Positions 47,021-58,736 of a DNA stretch of 64,000 bases are shown here, in pieces. Both the position numbers and the translations under genes were made by a program. Within the stretch, counting starts at the first letter, position 1, and each line of letters begins with the position of its first letter. The DNA comes from Parapristionchus giblindavisi (lineage: Eukaryota; Nematoda; Chromadorea; Rhabditida; Diplogasteridae): NCBI GenBank assembly GCA_943737045.1, contig CALSFV010000060.1, positions 578,501 through 642,500 on the forward strand, written 5' to 3'. Below the pieces are notes generated by a model. That model was not told the DNA's origin. It ran no database searches and saw only the letters and a program-made list of their open reading frames with translations.

Positions 47021-47745
47021 ATGACAGAATCAATGGTATTAGAAAGTGTAGATAGAATTCTAATTGTTTATAATCCTATAATTCAAGATACATCAATTCA
47101 AAAGGAAAATTTGATTAGTATATTTCCTTCACCAGGTTCTAGTCTAAATCAACATGGAGAAATAAATTTTATCATTGAAACTTGTGATCAATATCTTCTT
47201 CTTCATAAATTTTATATTTATTTAGAAGCCTCATTGACTAAATTAGACTCTAGTTCTTTAACCGAAGGAGTTGAAGTATCATTAACAAACAATGGTCCAA
47301 TGTTCTTATTTGATAGAGCAACTTAATAATATCTTTATGTGTGTTTCAGGTGAAAATGATAATGGGATACATCGAGACATACAATAGGGACACATAAATA
47401 CAATAACGCAATGAGGTAGTAAGGTTGAATTAACATATAATGATGATATAATTATAACTATGAAGCATAGGTAGAAATACAATTACGAAAGATTTTGACA
47501 TTAGGACAAATTATAATAGAATTAGGCAGTAAATTCCAAGAATTGACAACTCTGTGCGAGAATAAGTTCAAAAAACGCTTTACTTCAAAAACCCCAAAAA
47601 AACGAAACGCCTTTTTACAATTATGTTTGAACTTACTCAATGGATCCAATGTATGCAAGTTGAAAATGTTACAGATCCTGGAAGAGCAACACTATTAAAA
47701 GGACTTTTAACTTACCCTTCAACAATGAATAAACAAAATACTTTT
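47021..47745 (+). pseudogene. Capsid-like gene fragment of a Maverick/Polinton-type element
   Basis: An open frame at 47,021-47,326 (101 codons) and a second piece near 47,620-47,745 resemble the N-terminal part of the double-jelly-roll capsid-like proteins carried by animal Maverick/Polinton and related virus-like elements. Cues are a jelly-roll-like SLTNNGPMFLFDRA, then RATLLKGLLTYP in the second piece. A reverse-oriented LINE tail lies between the pieces and another LINE follows. The gene is incomplete: no C-terminal half, no ATPase, protease or polymerase B genes are found in the window. Identification is from remembered motif style and should be regarded as provisional. Confidence 0.5.
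47440..47610 (-). mobile_element. LINE 3'-end fragment
   Basis: The minus strand encodes a typical LINE C-terminal signature (RVVNSWNLLPNSIIICP then KIFRNCI). Only about 60 codons remain. It separates the two pieces of the capsid-like frame. Confidence 0.65.
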
Positions 47746-49540
47746 GGTTGGATTTTGGAAACGAACAAAACAAAATGATAGAATTATTCAAAGTAAGCCA
47801 GATGTTACAATAAAGGCAAGTTTCAATAAAAATATTCAGCCCTTATATTCTGAACTATCTAAATGTGATGCATTGGCATCATACTTTGAAACCATGTATA
47901 TCACTGATGATCTTACCCTTCCACCACTCTATTCATCTGTCTCTCATTCACTCTCTATGAATATTATTATGCCTCAGGATGTATCATATCTTCTTCGTAA
48001 AATCAGCAATTCTTGTTCACTCCCATCTGATAATATTCCCTCAATCGTGTTTAAACGGTGCCATTCCTCTCTCTCCTATCCCTTGTCTATTATTTTCAAT
48101 TTATCGATTTCTCAAGGCCAAATCCCAAGCATATGGAAACTCTCAACCATTATCCCCATCCCTAAAGTCTCATCTCCAACAAATGTATCCCAATTCCGTC
48201 CGATTTCTCTCACTCCTATTCCTTCCAAAGTCCTGGAACGTTTGATTAAGCCCCGCTTAGTTAATTGGTGTCGTATTCACTCTATTATACCAAATGAACA
48301 ATTTGGTTTTGTTTCTGGTAAATCTACCGTATCCCAGCTCTTGGAATGTACTCAATCGTGGCGTGCCTCACTCGATTCAAATCTATGTACTGATATTGTT
48401 TATGTTGATCTCTCTAAGGCATTCGACACAGTCTCACATTCTAAGTTATTGTATAAACTTGAATCCATTGGTGTTCGTGCTAATCTTCTCGCGTGGTTTA
48501 ATTCATTTTTAGACAATCGGAGTTTCAGAGTCAGAATAGGTAGCAGCCTCTCTTCGGAGAGGGCTGTCACTTCCGGAGTGCCGCAAGGGTCGGTTTTGGG
48601 TCCTCTCTTATTTTTGATTTACATTTCTGACTTGCCCATGGTAACCAAAAATCTTCCATTAGTAGGTCTTCGTCTTTTTGCTGATGATATCAAACTGTTT
48701 TCCACTTTTGATCCGTCCTCTCCATCTTCCTCCCATGAACAAGTTTCACAAGGGTTATCTAATATAGTTAGTTACTGCTCAAACTGGCAGCTTTCAGTGG
48801 CACACAAAAAGTGCACTGTTCTTTACTTAGGCAAAAACAACCCTCGTCTTCCTTACACTATTTCGTCTACAATTCTTCCTTTCTCTGAATCAACCCGTGA
48901 CCTTGGTGTCTATTTAGACCCCAATCTTGATTTTAAGTCCCATATCGATATAACTTGTAAGAAAGCTTTATCACTTATTTATATCCTATTCAGATCTTTA
49001 AATTGTACTAAACCACAAATATATATTAGAGCTTTTAAATGTTATATCCTGCCCATTCTTGAATATGCTAGTCCTGTCTGGTCCCCCTCTAGTAAAGGTC
49101 TCGTTCGTCAATTAGAAAAAGTCAATCATACGTTTACTCGATTGTTATACTTTCGTTGTCACTCTCCCACTTTATTTCCTCCTCCATCTTTCCATTGTAG
49201 ACTTTCACTATTCTCTCTTCATTCTCTATATCATCGTAGACTTGTTATTGACATTGTAATGAGCTTAAAAATTCTACATTGTGATATCTCTCTTCCTGCC
49301 AGTCACTTCTATACATTCAAACCCACTCATGGTCGTGTATCCTCTTTCTCTTTTCATATCCCTCGTTGTAGACGCGAGAACATGCGTTCATCTTTTGCAC
49401 TTAGAACATCCCGTTACCTGACAAAACTACATTGTATTATCGATCCATCCCAATCAATACCCATAATAAAAGCTAAACTTTTATCCTCCCCTCCCCAAGC
49501 CTTGTTTCTCAAACTAGGCCTCCCTTCCATCGACTTGTAA
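47744..49540 (+). CDS. LINE reverse transcriptase ORF (598 codons)
   Basis: Continuous frame with reverse transcriptase blocks: TIIPIPKVSSPTNVSQFRPI near 135, NEQFGFVSGKSTVSQLLECT near 185, DIVYVDLSKAFDTVSHSKLL near 215, SGVPQGSVLGPLLFLIYISD near 275, the catalytic FADDIKLF near 315, and a thumb ending with CYILPILEYASPVWSPSSK. No endonuclease precedes it, so the copy is 5'-truncated. The intact frame implies recent insertion. It belongs to the same broad CR1/jockey group as the 3,000-5,249 element but is clearly a different family (different linker and tail). The likely 3' end is near 49,770. Confidence 0.9.
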   Translation: MVGFWKRTKQNDRIIQSKPDVTIKASFNKNIQPLYSELSKCDALASYFETMYITDDLTLPPLYSSVSHSLSMNIIMPQDVSYLLRKISNSCSLPSDNIPSIVFKRCHSSLSYPLSIIFNLSISQGQIPSIWKLSTIIPIPKVSSPTNVSQFRPISLTPIPSKVLERLIKPRLVNWCRIHSIIPNEQFGFVSGKSTVSQLLECTQSWRASLDSNLCTDIVYVDLSKAFDTVSHSKLLYKLESIGVRANLLAWFNSFLDNRSFRVRIGSSLSSERAVTSGVPQGSVLGPLLFLIYISDLPMVTKNLPLVGLRLFADDIKLFSTFDPSSPSSSHEQVSQGLSNIVSYCSNWQLSVAHKKCTVLYLGKNNPRLPYTISSTILPFSESTRDLGVYLDPNLDFKSHIDITCKKALSLIYILFRSLNCTKPQIYIRAFKCYILPILEYASPVWSPSSKGLVRQLEKVNHTFTRLLYFRCHSPTLFPPPSFHCRLSLFSLHSLYHRRLVIDIVMSLKILHCDISLPASHFYTFKPTHGRVSSFSFHIPRCRRENMRSSFALRTSRYLTKLHCIIDPSQSIPIIKAKLLSSPPQALFLKLGLPSIDL

Positions 49541-49799
49541 GGATTCTCCTGTTTTTGTCCTTCCGGTTCATGTCAGTCTGTGTCTACTGACACAAAGCGG
49601 TCCTCTTCCCGCTTAGGGCCTCCTCCACCCTAATATATTGAACCTGGAAGCGACGATACACAGTGAGATCCTTCCCTCCCTCTCTCCGACCCCCTCGCCT
49701 CAACATTATTCACATTATTCATTTATCACTTGTTGTCACATTTATTCAATGTATGATAAATTAAATTAAATATTGCTCAATTATGACGTTATGACGAAA

Positions 49800-49836
49800 A
49801 AAGCAAAAGTGGATATACTTTTGCACGGTACTGTAT
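49800..49836 (-). mobile_element. Solo Tc1-like terminus
   Basis: The minus strand begins 'tacagtaccgtgcaaaagta'+'tatccacttttgc', a Tc1-family-like end. No matching partner end or transposase was found next to it. Confidence 0.5.
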
Positions 49837-50551
49837 GTTTGCAAATGTGCTGGTGACAATTCAACAGTTCCATTTTTTTCATTTTCAATTTGCCAGTTTC
49901 GAAGTGCTGATTTCCAATTTTTAAGTTACAAAGTGTATGCCCACCATCGAGTCCTCATCCAGCAAGCCCATGTCATCAACGTTCGTCGCTATATCTGATT
50001 TAATGATGTGTATATTGTCTTTATTTTACATATATGAATCGCGAAATTTCCCTTTAGACCTTTCGACCCCCAAGTTGCTCATGAGTGGAGGGTATTTCTG
50101 TGTCTGTCATAAAGATTTCACGGAAATTTTTGATTTCTAACACATTAACACGCTCTTCGATTTCATAGTTTCAAATTGTTGGCGCACTTTTCTCGACAAT
50201 TTCGACCACGGATTTCGACCACATTTTCAACGCTCCCACCAGAAAGTCGGAAACTCATGCACCAACTTAATGTAGTGGCATCGCAAAAATGAAATAAAGC
50301 CACAATTGCCACAGTAATCGTTGTGTGGCGTCTACACTAACCGATCAAGCGACGCTATCTCTCTACACTCTCTCTTGTACATGTACTATCTCTCGCTTTC
50401 TTGATCTGCCTATTCTTGACCTCGACTTTATGCAATTCAAGCTAATGGATCTTTGGCTGTTTTTGTTTGAGGAAAAATACAGTTTTCGTTTAAATGGTTA
50501 TTGGTGGCTTTTTAAAATTTGTATTCAATAAACATTCGTATTTCTTTCAGT
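49837..50551. other. Intergenic stretch upstream of the GYF gene
   Basis: No repeat or coding signal beyond chance open frames. The 3' part precedes the start codon at 50,552, which follows 'tttctttcag', possibly a trans- or cis-splice acceptor just one base upstream of the ATG. Confidence 0.35.
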
Positions 50552-53500
50552 ATGGAACAATCTCAATGGTTCTTTTACGATAGACATCATACATTGAAGT
50601 AAGTCTGTTTATGATACAATTTTTCATTACAATCTTGCTAGCAAGTTGAGTTACTATTTCGTTAGATTCTTGTAATGGAATATTTTGACATTTTTTTCTT
50701 TAAAAAATATCCACCCAGATCCTAAAATGGACGAGTGGGGTAGCTTTTCTTAATCGTAAGTATGAGTTCTTGAGCTTAGCTTTTATGATTATGAGCTTTT
50801 GTTCTTCAGAGGACCCTTCAGTGAGAAGGAATTGCAAGAATGGTATAGAAGTGGCTGGTTCGATTCATCTTTCCAATTTCGATTAGGATCAAATGGAGAA
50901 TTCAAGACGCTTCGTATGTTTTCATCTGACATTTATGACATTAATTAAAATGTAACCTTTGCAGAAGAACTCCGGGGGCTCAATGGAAAAGAATGCCCGT
51001 TCGCTTATTTTGAGGAGAAAAATAACGAGACCATGAATGTGCTAGAAAAGGTTCACCAAGAATAAAAATAATTCCTAATATATGTAATATAATAAACAGT
51101 ATATCATAAAATAATGCAATATCATGTTGTATTATATAATATAATTTTTAGAGTGTAAAATCACTTCAATCGAGTCTTGGGAGTGATAATTTAAAGAATA
51201 TACAAGAAAGAATAAAATTACTTGAGAAATCCATTGAAGAATCGGAAAAGAACAATACTGGTCGAATTGACGCACCTAAAGTGGTAACAATTGGAATTCT
51301 CTGATTTTGTAATAATATTTAGGATTTTCAGGATTCCAAAGCTCAAATTGCTGATCTCTATCGTCGAATCATTCGTACTCAAATTCTTCTTCCGAAGCAA
51401 ATCTGTGGAAATAATGGAGGAATATACGCAGACTGCTGGGATAAAGGTTAAACTAATCCTAAACCTCTCACGGCGGCTCAATGATAGTAACTAAGGAGCT
51501 CCCGCAACTGAGGGATCCTCCCAGCGCGAAAGTTAGCTTAGTGGCTAGAACTTTTGTGTGGCGATCCGAACCTCGTGGGTTCGAATCCCGCCCGGTGCAA
51601 ATCAACTTTGCCGATTTTTCATAGTGCGGGAGGCTTCAAGCCAAAGTTAAATGTAGGGGTTTCTCTCCAGTGAACCGCCGTGCCTCTGTCCATCCATGAA
51701 TATTCCATTTTACAGACCCTGAAACGGTGAAAGAGCTCATATTGGAGAATCCATGGACGAAGTTCCCTGATAATTGTTCTGCAGAAGAATTTACCAGAAT
51801 AATTTTTGAAGATAATGTAAGTTTTTTTCGCATTTTAATTGAAATCATTACAAAATGGATATGAAATTCTGGAATAGAGGGTAGAAGCATTTGTTATTCC
51901 ATTTCGTTAGTTCTTAACACTTTGCCTAGATTGCCTATACCGCCACGGAAAATATGGTTACATTTGTCCACGCAAATTTTGAAGTGTGGAAAAGTGGAAA
52001 ATCCTGGTGCCACAACTATCGGTTCATTGCGTAAAGAACCCATATACAAACTTTGAATTCTTCGCTCCGGTCACACTCTCCAGCGCGTTATATGTTGATA
52101 AAGGATCATAATGAGTGGGGACAAATTTGCATTTCTTTTTCCTTTATAGGGAATAAAGTGTGCTCCTTGTAAAATTCATGCAAGTAACCCGAGACAATTA
52201 ATTCTCCATATCGTTGAAAAGGGACACTGGAACATGGAAGATTCACCAAAAGTATGTCAACTCTGTTTATTTATATGTATTATAGAAAGAACTCCTGATA
52301 AGAAGTGCTAGTTACTTATGAGCCCGGATCTGTAAGACTCGAGCATTGTCGGGACTTTTTGATTCAGGCCACTCCACTTTATGGGTGTAGGGTACCTTGG
52401 GCCCTGATTACAAAATGGTACCAAAATTGGCCCTAGCAGTGGAAAGCAGCGTGCCAGGTGGGCGCCAAGTTCGAAAACTAGATTTTCCTATTTTTTCAAC
52501 CGAACGAACTAGAGTCGAAATTTCTTCGGCATTGTGTTAGGCATGCCCAATGCGCACAGAAACACTATTGAGATTGGTTTTCGTCAATTCCGAGGCTGTT
52601 TTTTTACTCGAATTTTCTTTTTTTTGATTTCTCGGCATCTCAATTTCAATTCAGCAAAAGTTCTCTAGTATATCCATGGAGCCTAACTACTAGTGCATGT
52701 AGCCCTGCGGGGCGGAAATCGATTTTGGACTGCGTATGTCGGAAAAAAATCGGTCTGATAGTCTCCAACCGAAAAATCGTTATTTCATGATTTTTTTGCT
52801 GTTCTTTCCAAACGATTAGTGCTGCTGTGGTCTACTCAAAGTTTAGAGGTGAGACTAGTAAAATGACAGAAGAAGCCCATCACTTGGATCAATTTGAAAA
52901 TTTCGATTTTCACGACCAAAATTTCAAAATTTCTCAAGTTTGAATTTATTTCATATGTGCGGCTTATTGTGAAGTACTAATGATGTGAATAATATTCAGC
53001 CAATGCTCAATGGCTGATCTCTCCTTTCAACCATTTTTCGAACATTTCCATTTTTCTAACATTTTCGTACTGCATGCGTGCGAAAAATCAGAATTGTGTT
53101 TGAATCAGTTTCCAACTTGCTTTCATCAACATGAAAATCGTTTATTTTCGAAAATTCATTTTTTTTGCCATTACCATGGAAATCATGGAAATCGATTTTT
53201 CAAAAGTGAGCCGAATGCCGGGATTTCAGTTCTACTATGTTTACTCATCATGAAACTTCCCATTGTCATTGTCATTTGCTCGTTGTCGCAGCATTCGAGT
53301 CGACAAACTGCAATATTTCAGAAATTTGCCGTGAAAGTAGGCACTCAAATTGAATTTTTGAATTTTCGAAAATAAATGATTTTCATATTGATTATCTACG
53401 TTGCAAAGTAATAAGACAGAATGTTACAGAAAGCAAGTTGAAAACTGATTCAAACATAATTCTGATTTTCATTCAGCCCAAAAATTTTTGAAAAAAAATG

Positions 53501-55731
53501 GTTGAAAGGAGAGATCAGCCATTGAGCATTGATTGAATATTAGTCACATCATTAGTACTTCACAATGAACCACATAAATGAAAACATTTCAAACAATTTT
53601 GAAATTTTCGACCAAAAAAAAATCGTCGTGAAAATCGAAATTTTCAAATTGATCCAAGTGATGGGCTTCTTGTGTTATTTTATTCGTCTCACCACTATAC
53701 TTTGAGTAGACCACAATTCCGCACTAATCGTTTTGAAAATACAGCAAAAAATTATGAAACAACGAGTCTGAGTCAAGTTGGAGACGATCAGACCGATTTT
53801 TTCCGACACACGCAATCCAAGATCGATTTCCGAAGCCTAGCAATTTCTTAAAACCATCTCAATGGTGTTTCTGTGCACATTGGGCATGCCTAACACAATG
53901 CCGAAGAAATTTGGACTCTAGCTTGTTCGGTTGAAAAAATAGGAAAATCGAGTTTTAGAACTTGACGCCCACCTGCCGCTTTCCGCTGCTAGGGCCACTT
54001 TGGGTACCATTTTGTAATCGGTTCCCAAGGTACCATACACCCATAAAGTGGAGTGGACTGAATCAAAATTCTTGGCGCGGAATCTGGCCGAAATGCTCGA
54101 GTTTTAAAGATACGGGCTCTTATTCTAAGCGTTTGTTATTTTGCTACTGAAAATGTTTCTTTTATAAAAAATAATGAAGTGTTAAAGGCGATCTGTGGTC
54201 CTAAAGTCATGGCAATTGATATCAAAGATTTATTCGAGAAAGAGTTTAAAGACGAGATCATTCGGTAGGTCACGAATCTCACCGTTTAATATTCGCAATC
54301 ACACGTTTCAGATGGAGAAAAGATGAAGAAAAGCTCCATAGAGAAGGAAATAAATCCTTCTTCGGTCTGGTTCACAGGGAAATGGATACAGACCACACAA
54401 TGATATTGTTAAACCTTCTGAGTAAAAAACAACATAGCATAAGTACGATTTAAAAAAAAACTTAGCATTGATGTGGAAAATATCATATTACTTATAATTC
54501 CGGTCGATTTTTGTAGACGCTCGGCGGCGCTCATTTTGAGTACATAATTTATGCGTAAGAATATTTTTCGGTTCCGAAAACCTTAATCAAAAATACTGTA
54601 CAGTAGATAAGGACAATCTTAGATTAAGATGCATACCAGGGGTGTGCGGGAATTTTTGTTTTTGGGAAATTTTTTCCCGGTTTCAAAAGTCGGGAAAGCG
54701 GGAAATTTCGGGAAAATCTGATTTTTTTTTTGCTTTTACCTCATATAAGTATTTTTTCCATTAAAAACGATTTTTTTAATTATTATCATATTTATCTCAA
54801 AATTCGCACATAAACCGTTTTTGACTGTCACTATGGTAATTGTTCTAATTGTAAAGGCCCTCAAGAGGTCTACACTATAAGGAATTATAGGTCGAAAGCT
54901 TTACCTCGAAATTTCGTTAGAATCACCTTTTCATTTTGCTTTCTCAAAATATACGAAAAAGATTTTCAAAACTACTCATTTGCAATCATTTTTCCTTCAA
55001 AAAATCATTTTTTTTTCATGAAACCAATTCCCGAATTTTTTTATCGGGAAATACGTTTTCCCGAAAAAGTCCGGGAAATTCGGGTAATTTTTCACATCCC
55101 TGATGCACACAAACAAATCCCAGAAAGGTTTGAAACATTTGCATGCAGCTTCATCATCGTGCAATCGGTAATTTTAGTCATAGACATTTCAGCCAAACCA
55201 TGTGAATGAGTTTGTGTGAAAATGTCTTTTGGGAAAGGCTGTAATGAATTTGTATTGTGTAATTGTAAAATCCCGTTTTGAAATTTACATTATGTCATCT
55301 CCGCCTATCAAGATGCAGAAATTCTGTTGTTAATAGGACGTGAGGGCCTATCGCGATATCCATTTGGTGAATGCAGAGGATCAATAGGACTATCTATGAT
55401 GGACGATATCAACGAATTGACAAAGATTGGGGTATGTTTATTTCCTAATTTTACTAAACACACCGTTCTGAATTATTATATAAACATGTGGTATTTCTTT
55501 AATTATTTAATGCTTGCAGTATACCGTTTGTAATACATGTCAATATTATTCTGAAGATCGCAACCAATATTATCGGCATATGGTTTCCTATACTCATTTC
55601 AAAAAAATTAAGGTAACCATTTGTTTGGCCAAACAATGTTACTTAAATGCAAACGCTTGCAGGAACTAAGAATTATTGATGAAATTATGACATATGTCAT
55701 CTCCGCCTATCATGCTGATAAATCTCTTTGA
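50552..55731 (+). CDS. GYF-domain protein with two C2H2 fingers
   Basis: Twelve exons with consistent phases give 383 residues: 50,552-50,598; 50,810-50,913; 50,965-51,050; 51,152-51,283; 51,332-51,446; 51,716-51,816; 52,150-52,251; 54,188-54,264; 54,312-54,442; 55,337-55,431; 55,520-55,612; 55,663-55,731 (TGA). Residues about 5-50 are a GYF domain (QWFFYDRHHTLKGPFSE then WYRSGWF), a fold that binds proline-rich peptides. Next is a charged helical stretch (KNIQERIKLLEKSIEESEKN). Two fingers share the exact spacing C-X2-C-X12-H-X5-H: CAPCKIHASNPRQ...H (exon 7) and CNTCQYYSEDRNQ...H (exon 11). 'Fingers' is by spacing; they could bind RNA, DNA or protein. No signal peptide or membrane segment is seen. 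The start codon follows 'tttcag', compatible with trans-splicing. Exon 12 is the first unit of a 41-bp tandem repeat. The combination suggests an adaptor in RNA processing or translational control, but that is inference. Confidence 0.8.
51528..51602 (+). repeat. tRNA-like sequence in GYF gene intron
   Basis: 'agttagcttagtggctagaa' (A-box) and 'gtgggttcgaatcccgcc' (B-box) are 40 bases apart. The stems pair imperfectly. Probably a SINE or tRNA pseudogene. Confidence 0.55.
52320..54119. repeat. 1.8-kb imperfect inverted repeat in GYF gene intron 7
   Basis: The outer ends 'gagcccggatctgtaagact' and 'aaagatacgggctc' are complementary. Arms are about 52,320-53,150 and 53,363-54,119, with many substitutions and indels between them. 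The inner part of each arm is dispersed repeat family R. No transposase is seen. The exon phases on both sides still match, so the insertion has not broken the gene. Confidence 0.85.
54637..55102. mobile_element. hAT-type MITE with 8-bp target duplication
   Basis: Ends CAGGGGTGTGCGGGAA and TTCACATCCCTG. Flanking octamers are atgcatac (54,629-54,636) and atgcacac (55,103-55,110), one mismatch. The interior has 'gggaaattcggg' type words on both strands. It sits in GYF gene intron 9. Confidence 0.85.
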
Positions 55732-55853
55732 CATATGTCATCTCCGTGTATCAAACTGATAACTCTCTTTGACATATGTCATCTCCGTGTATCAAACTGA
55801 TAAATATCTTTGACATATGTCATCTCCGCATATCAAGCTGATAAATCGCTTTA
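55690..55853 (+). repeat. 41-bp tandem repeat beginning in the last GYF codons
   Basis: Four 41-bp units at 55,690, 55,731, 55,772 and 55,813, each 'acatatgtcatctccg..tatca..ctgataa..ctttg'. Unit 1 encodes the C-terminus TYVISAYHADKSL and the stop TGA is formed at the junction with unit 2. A partial relative ('tatgtcatctccgcctatcaag') occurs at 55,291 before exon 10. Confidence 0.9.
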
Positions 55854-57420
55854 GTTTACAAAACATTTGCGTTTAAAAAATACATATTTTGCACTTACTA
55901 GTTAAAGGAAATGCCAATCGACATTTGTAAACTCAGAACAAAAATATTTTAAAATTCTGTATTTCTCTATGATTCTATGAACACATCTATGAAGAAGATG
56001 CATCTTTTATTTTGGGACGAACGCATTTGTATAGACGTCACCTTAGTTTTCGTTCTTGGAACTTCTTCGGTTTCTGGACACCCAGCCTACCCACGTTAGT
56101 TTAGCCTCTGTAATAGCGGGGCAACAATGAAGGAAGGGCGAATCACGTTTTCCAACTTATAAAGAGTGCGAGGCGGATGCCAGGCGGGTTTGGTGGGCTG
56201 CATTAGAAAGGATGTGCGTGCGAGATGGCATCAAATGATTCTCTCTGTCACACTCTCCGCCGCGTCACCAAACCTGTCTGAGGTGCGCCGCTCTGACTAA
56301 TGAACTATCGTCTCATTGTTATGAGATTGTGAAAACACACCAAACAGCGCACCACGGTGATGGCAAAAGTCGCTACAGCATATCTTTTGCCCCGCTATTC
56401 CCATCTCTCTCGCTTTTTGAATTAACGTGTACCACCCCCCCCCCCCCCGTATGGAAAAAGTAAAGGAAAGAATGAGAAAAAAATCTCATTTCATCATTCT
56501 GTAAATCATGATGCGGTTGGCGCGCTCGCTCGAAATCTTGATCGGTCTGACCCATTCAGATTCATTCACACCGTTCATGATACAAAGATTTTTACATGTA
56601 CGATAATGAGAGGTGAACAGTGTCCCTCTTGAGATAACGAATCGTTGAAATGGGAAATAGAGGGAATAACACGGAGGATCAATATTCAAATGCAAATCTG
56701 ATTCCTCTGATCATTGAGTGAAATTCAACTCTTCATGCCAAAACATATTTTATCGTTTCGATTTCCCTCTGAAACGGTAGAACGATTGTCATTTTTTTAT
56801 CGTATTGTCTCTGCTAAAAAATAATCAGAACCGGATCGATGTGAGCTACAACTGTGCTGTTGACTGCAAAACTCTCAGAAGTGAGGGGAATTAGATATCT
56901 CTTCAAACGTGCCTCAAATGGGGGCAAGGCGGGTGGAGTGAACAGAGATTAAGGAGAAGTGAAGGGAGGAGCAAGAGATAGCGTAATCCCCGCTATTTTC
57001 GTTATCTTTGGAAATGACGAGAGAGTGGAAAGAGATGGGAAGAGGGCCCGGTAAATTCGATTACGCTTACGCAACGGTAACCGTGGTAGTTACTAAACGA
57101 AAGAATTAAAAACTTGTGTAGCTTTCAGTTAATTGAGCTAAAGATATATTAAAAGGGACATTAAAAGGGACAGGTTGAAGGCATTTCCCTGCTGCCTTCA
57201 ACCGATTCGCTGATAACGCGACGGACCTCCATCAACCTATATTTATTACATATCTGTTCTATTGTTCATTTGTTATGATGGAAATAAAGAAAGAAAGAAA
57301 GAAAGAAAAGACAGTAACCCCTCTACTTTTCAGTGTTTGAATTTCCGCAATTGTTCCCCAACGCGATAACTGGTGGTGGGCCGATATGTAATTTCAATTT
57401 CGGATCTCGTTTTTTCGTTA
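55854..57420. other. Intergenic repeats
   Basis: Contains MITE family B copy 2 (56,108-56,403), a C-run at 56,437-56,448, part of the foldback family of 39,070-39,535 (56,500-56,610), and a GAAA microsatellite at about 57,285-57,308. No gene is seen. Confidence 0.5.
56108..56403. mobile_element. MITE family B, copy 2
   Basis: About 296 bp, terminal repeats as in 14,149-14,446, same internal order, roughly 93 percent similar by eye. Confidence 0.85.
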
Positions 57421-57421
57421 A

Positions 57422-57907
57422 TTATATATTGAAACTTCGGTTTTGAAAAAGAGAAGGCGTAATGAGATTCCCGGAACTACTTGGAATGAACCCCTGATCT
57501 GAGAACAGCTCACAGAGAACAATGCAACTGTAATTGGTGAAGTGGGAACAAAAGATGCAAAATCGACAAGAGGGAATGATTGTCTGAGCTCCGATTAGCA
57601 TATAATAGTTTGAGTAAAACCCACGTTTCGGAACCGAGATTTCGGATCCGCCTGAAAGAATAGACATGGTTGTGGCTAATCCAAATAGGCTAGTTGGTTT
57701 GGCTTTCTTAAACTGGGCTAGCATCACAGTCAGACGTTTCCAAGTTTTTGTCAATATCGAGATAAGTGAGCCTTTGACCTTTTCTTTGTTTAATGCATCG
57801 TTGTCTTTAAATATAAAACGATTTCTAACACAATTTGAATAATTTATTTTGGGTTCTGATATGGGCGGTTCCGAAACTTCTGCCATAGATATAGGAAATA
57901 ATGACAA
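57422..57907 (-). other. Unassigned open frame, possibly a decayed exon
   Basis: 161 codons open on the minus strand. Parts look hydrophobic and exon-like if one frame change near 57,560 is allowed (YYMLIGAQTIIPLVDF then a membrane-like PITVALFSVSC), reminiscent of nematode chemoreceptor segments. No signature motif is present and splice sites are unclear. Confidence 0.2.
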
Positions 57908-57921
57908 ACATCACTAGCAAG

Positions 57922-57995
57922 GGTCAGGACTCGAACCCGCTCGATCGTTACTTCAACCGGACACTTACCAGTAGACTATGGGTGTCAGTTGAAGA
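57922..57995 (-). repeat. tRNA-like sequence
   Basis: The minus strand has 'catagtctactggtaagtg' (A-box region) and 'gcgggttcgagtcctgac' (B-box). It is imperfect in the stems and classed as tRNA-derived. Confidence 0.5.
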
Positions 57996-58736
57996 TGTTG
58001 TTATATCTGTATATGGCGATTTGCATATAGCAAGCTAAATTATCAATGTGACATGCAAAATTAGTATGCAAAATTACTTTTCAATCAATGACAGGCAAGA
58101 CATCGTATGTCGTGGCAGAGTTATCGTTGTAAGACGCCAATTTTAGATTCGCGGGAATTCAAAACTGATTTTCCGGGTTTTTTCAAGGGGGTTACTCTCC
58201 CTTTAATATTTTGATAAAATGCAAAAAAAGTGCAAAGATCAGCCCAACTCACCCGATGATACACATAATACACAGCGACGACAGTCACTCGAGTCGACTC
58301 GTTTTTCATGTTACTGTAATATAATGTCATACATTACAGTAGCATATAGATTGAGATAGGTGGTATACCGTAAGCTATGTATGTTACGGTATTTATGCAA
58401 ATGACAACAGATAATCAGTAGCATACCGTAATGATAATTAACCATCAATCAAAATCATCGCCTATCAATAAAATCAACGCGATCAAAATGAAAATTCAAC
58501 AAATGACACTAATTGATATGTAGTTAATATAATCAAAGGATAATATGCATAAGGGGAGACAAAACAAAATATGAAAAGCGCTGAATCAGCTGTCACCCCC
58601 TTTCGCTCTCCTGATTTCCTTGGGATGTCATCGCTCTCTTTGTCAATCAGATGCAAAAAAAAAGTTTATCGAGAGTATTCATTATGGAAAATTTTCAAAA
58701 AAATGAATTTGTGATTAACAGGCTAGGGAGGAAAGG
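57996..58736. other. 3' flank of the small secreted gene
   Basis: AT-rich, with scattered 'taccgtaa'/'ttacggta' words (58,360-58,430). From about 58,590 it matches 63,800-64,000. No gene is seen. Confidence 0.45.

Noticed and set aside
55690..55853. CRISPR-like array
   Set aside because: Tandem repeat without spacers in a eukaryotic gene; not a CRISPR array.
57422..57907. Chemoreceptor (7TM) gene
   Set aside because: Only a hydrophobic impression after assuming a frameshift; no family motif or exon structure.
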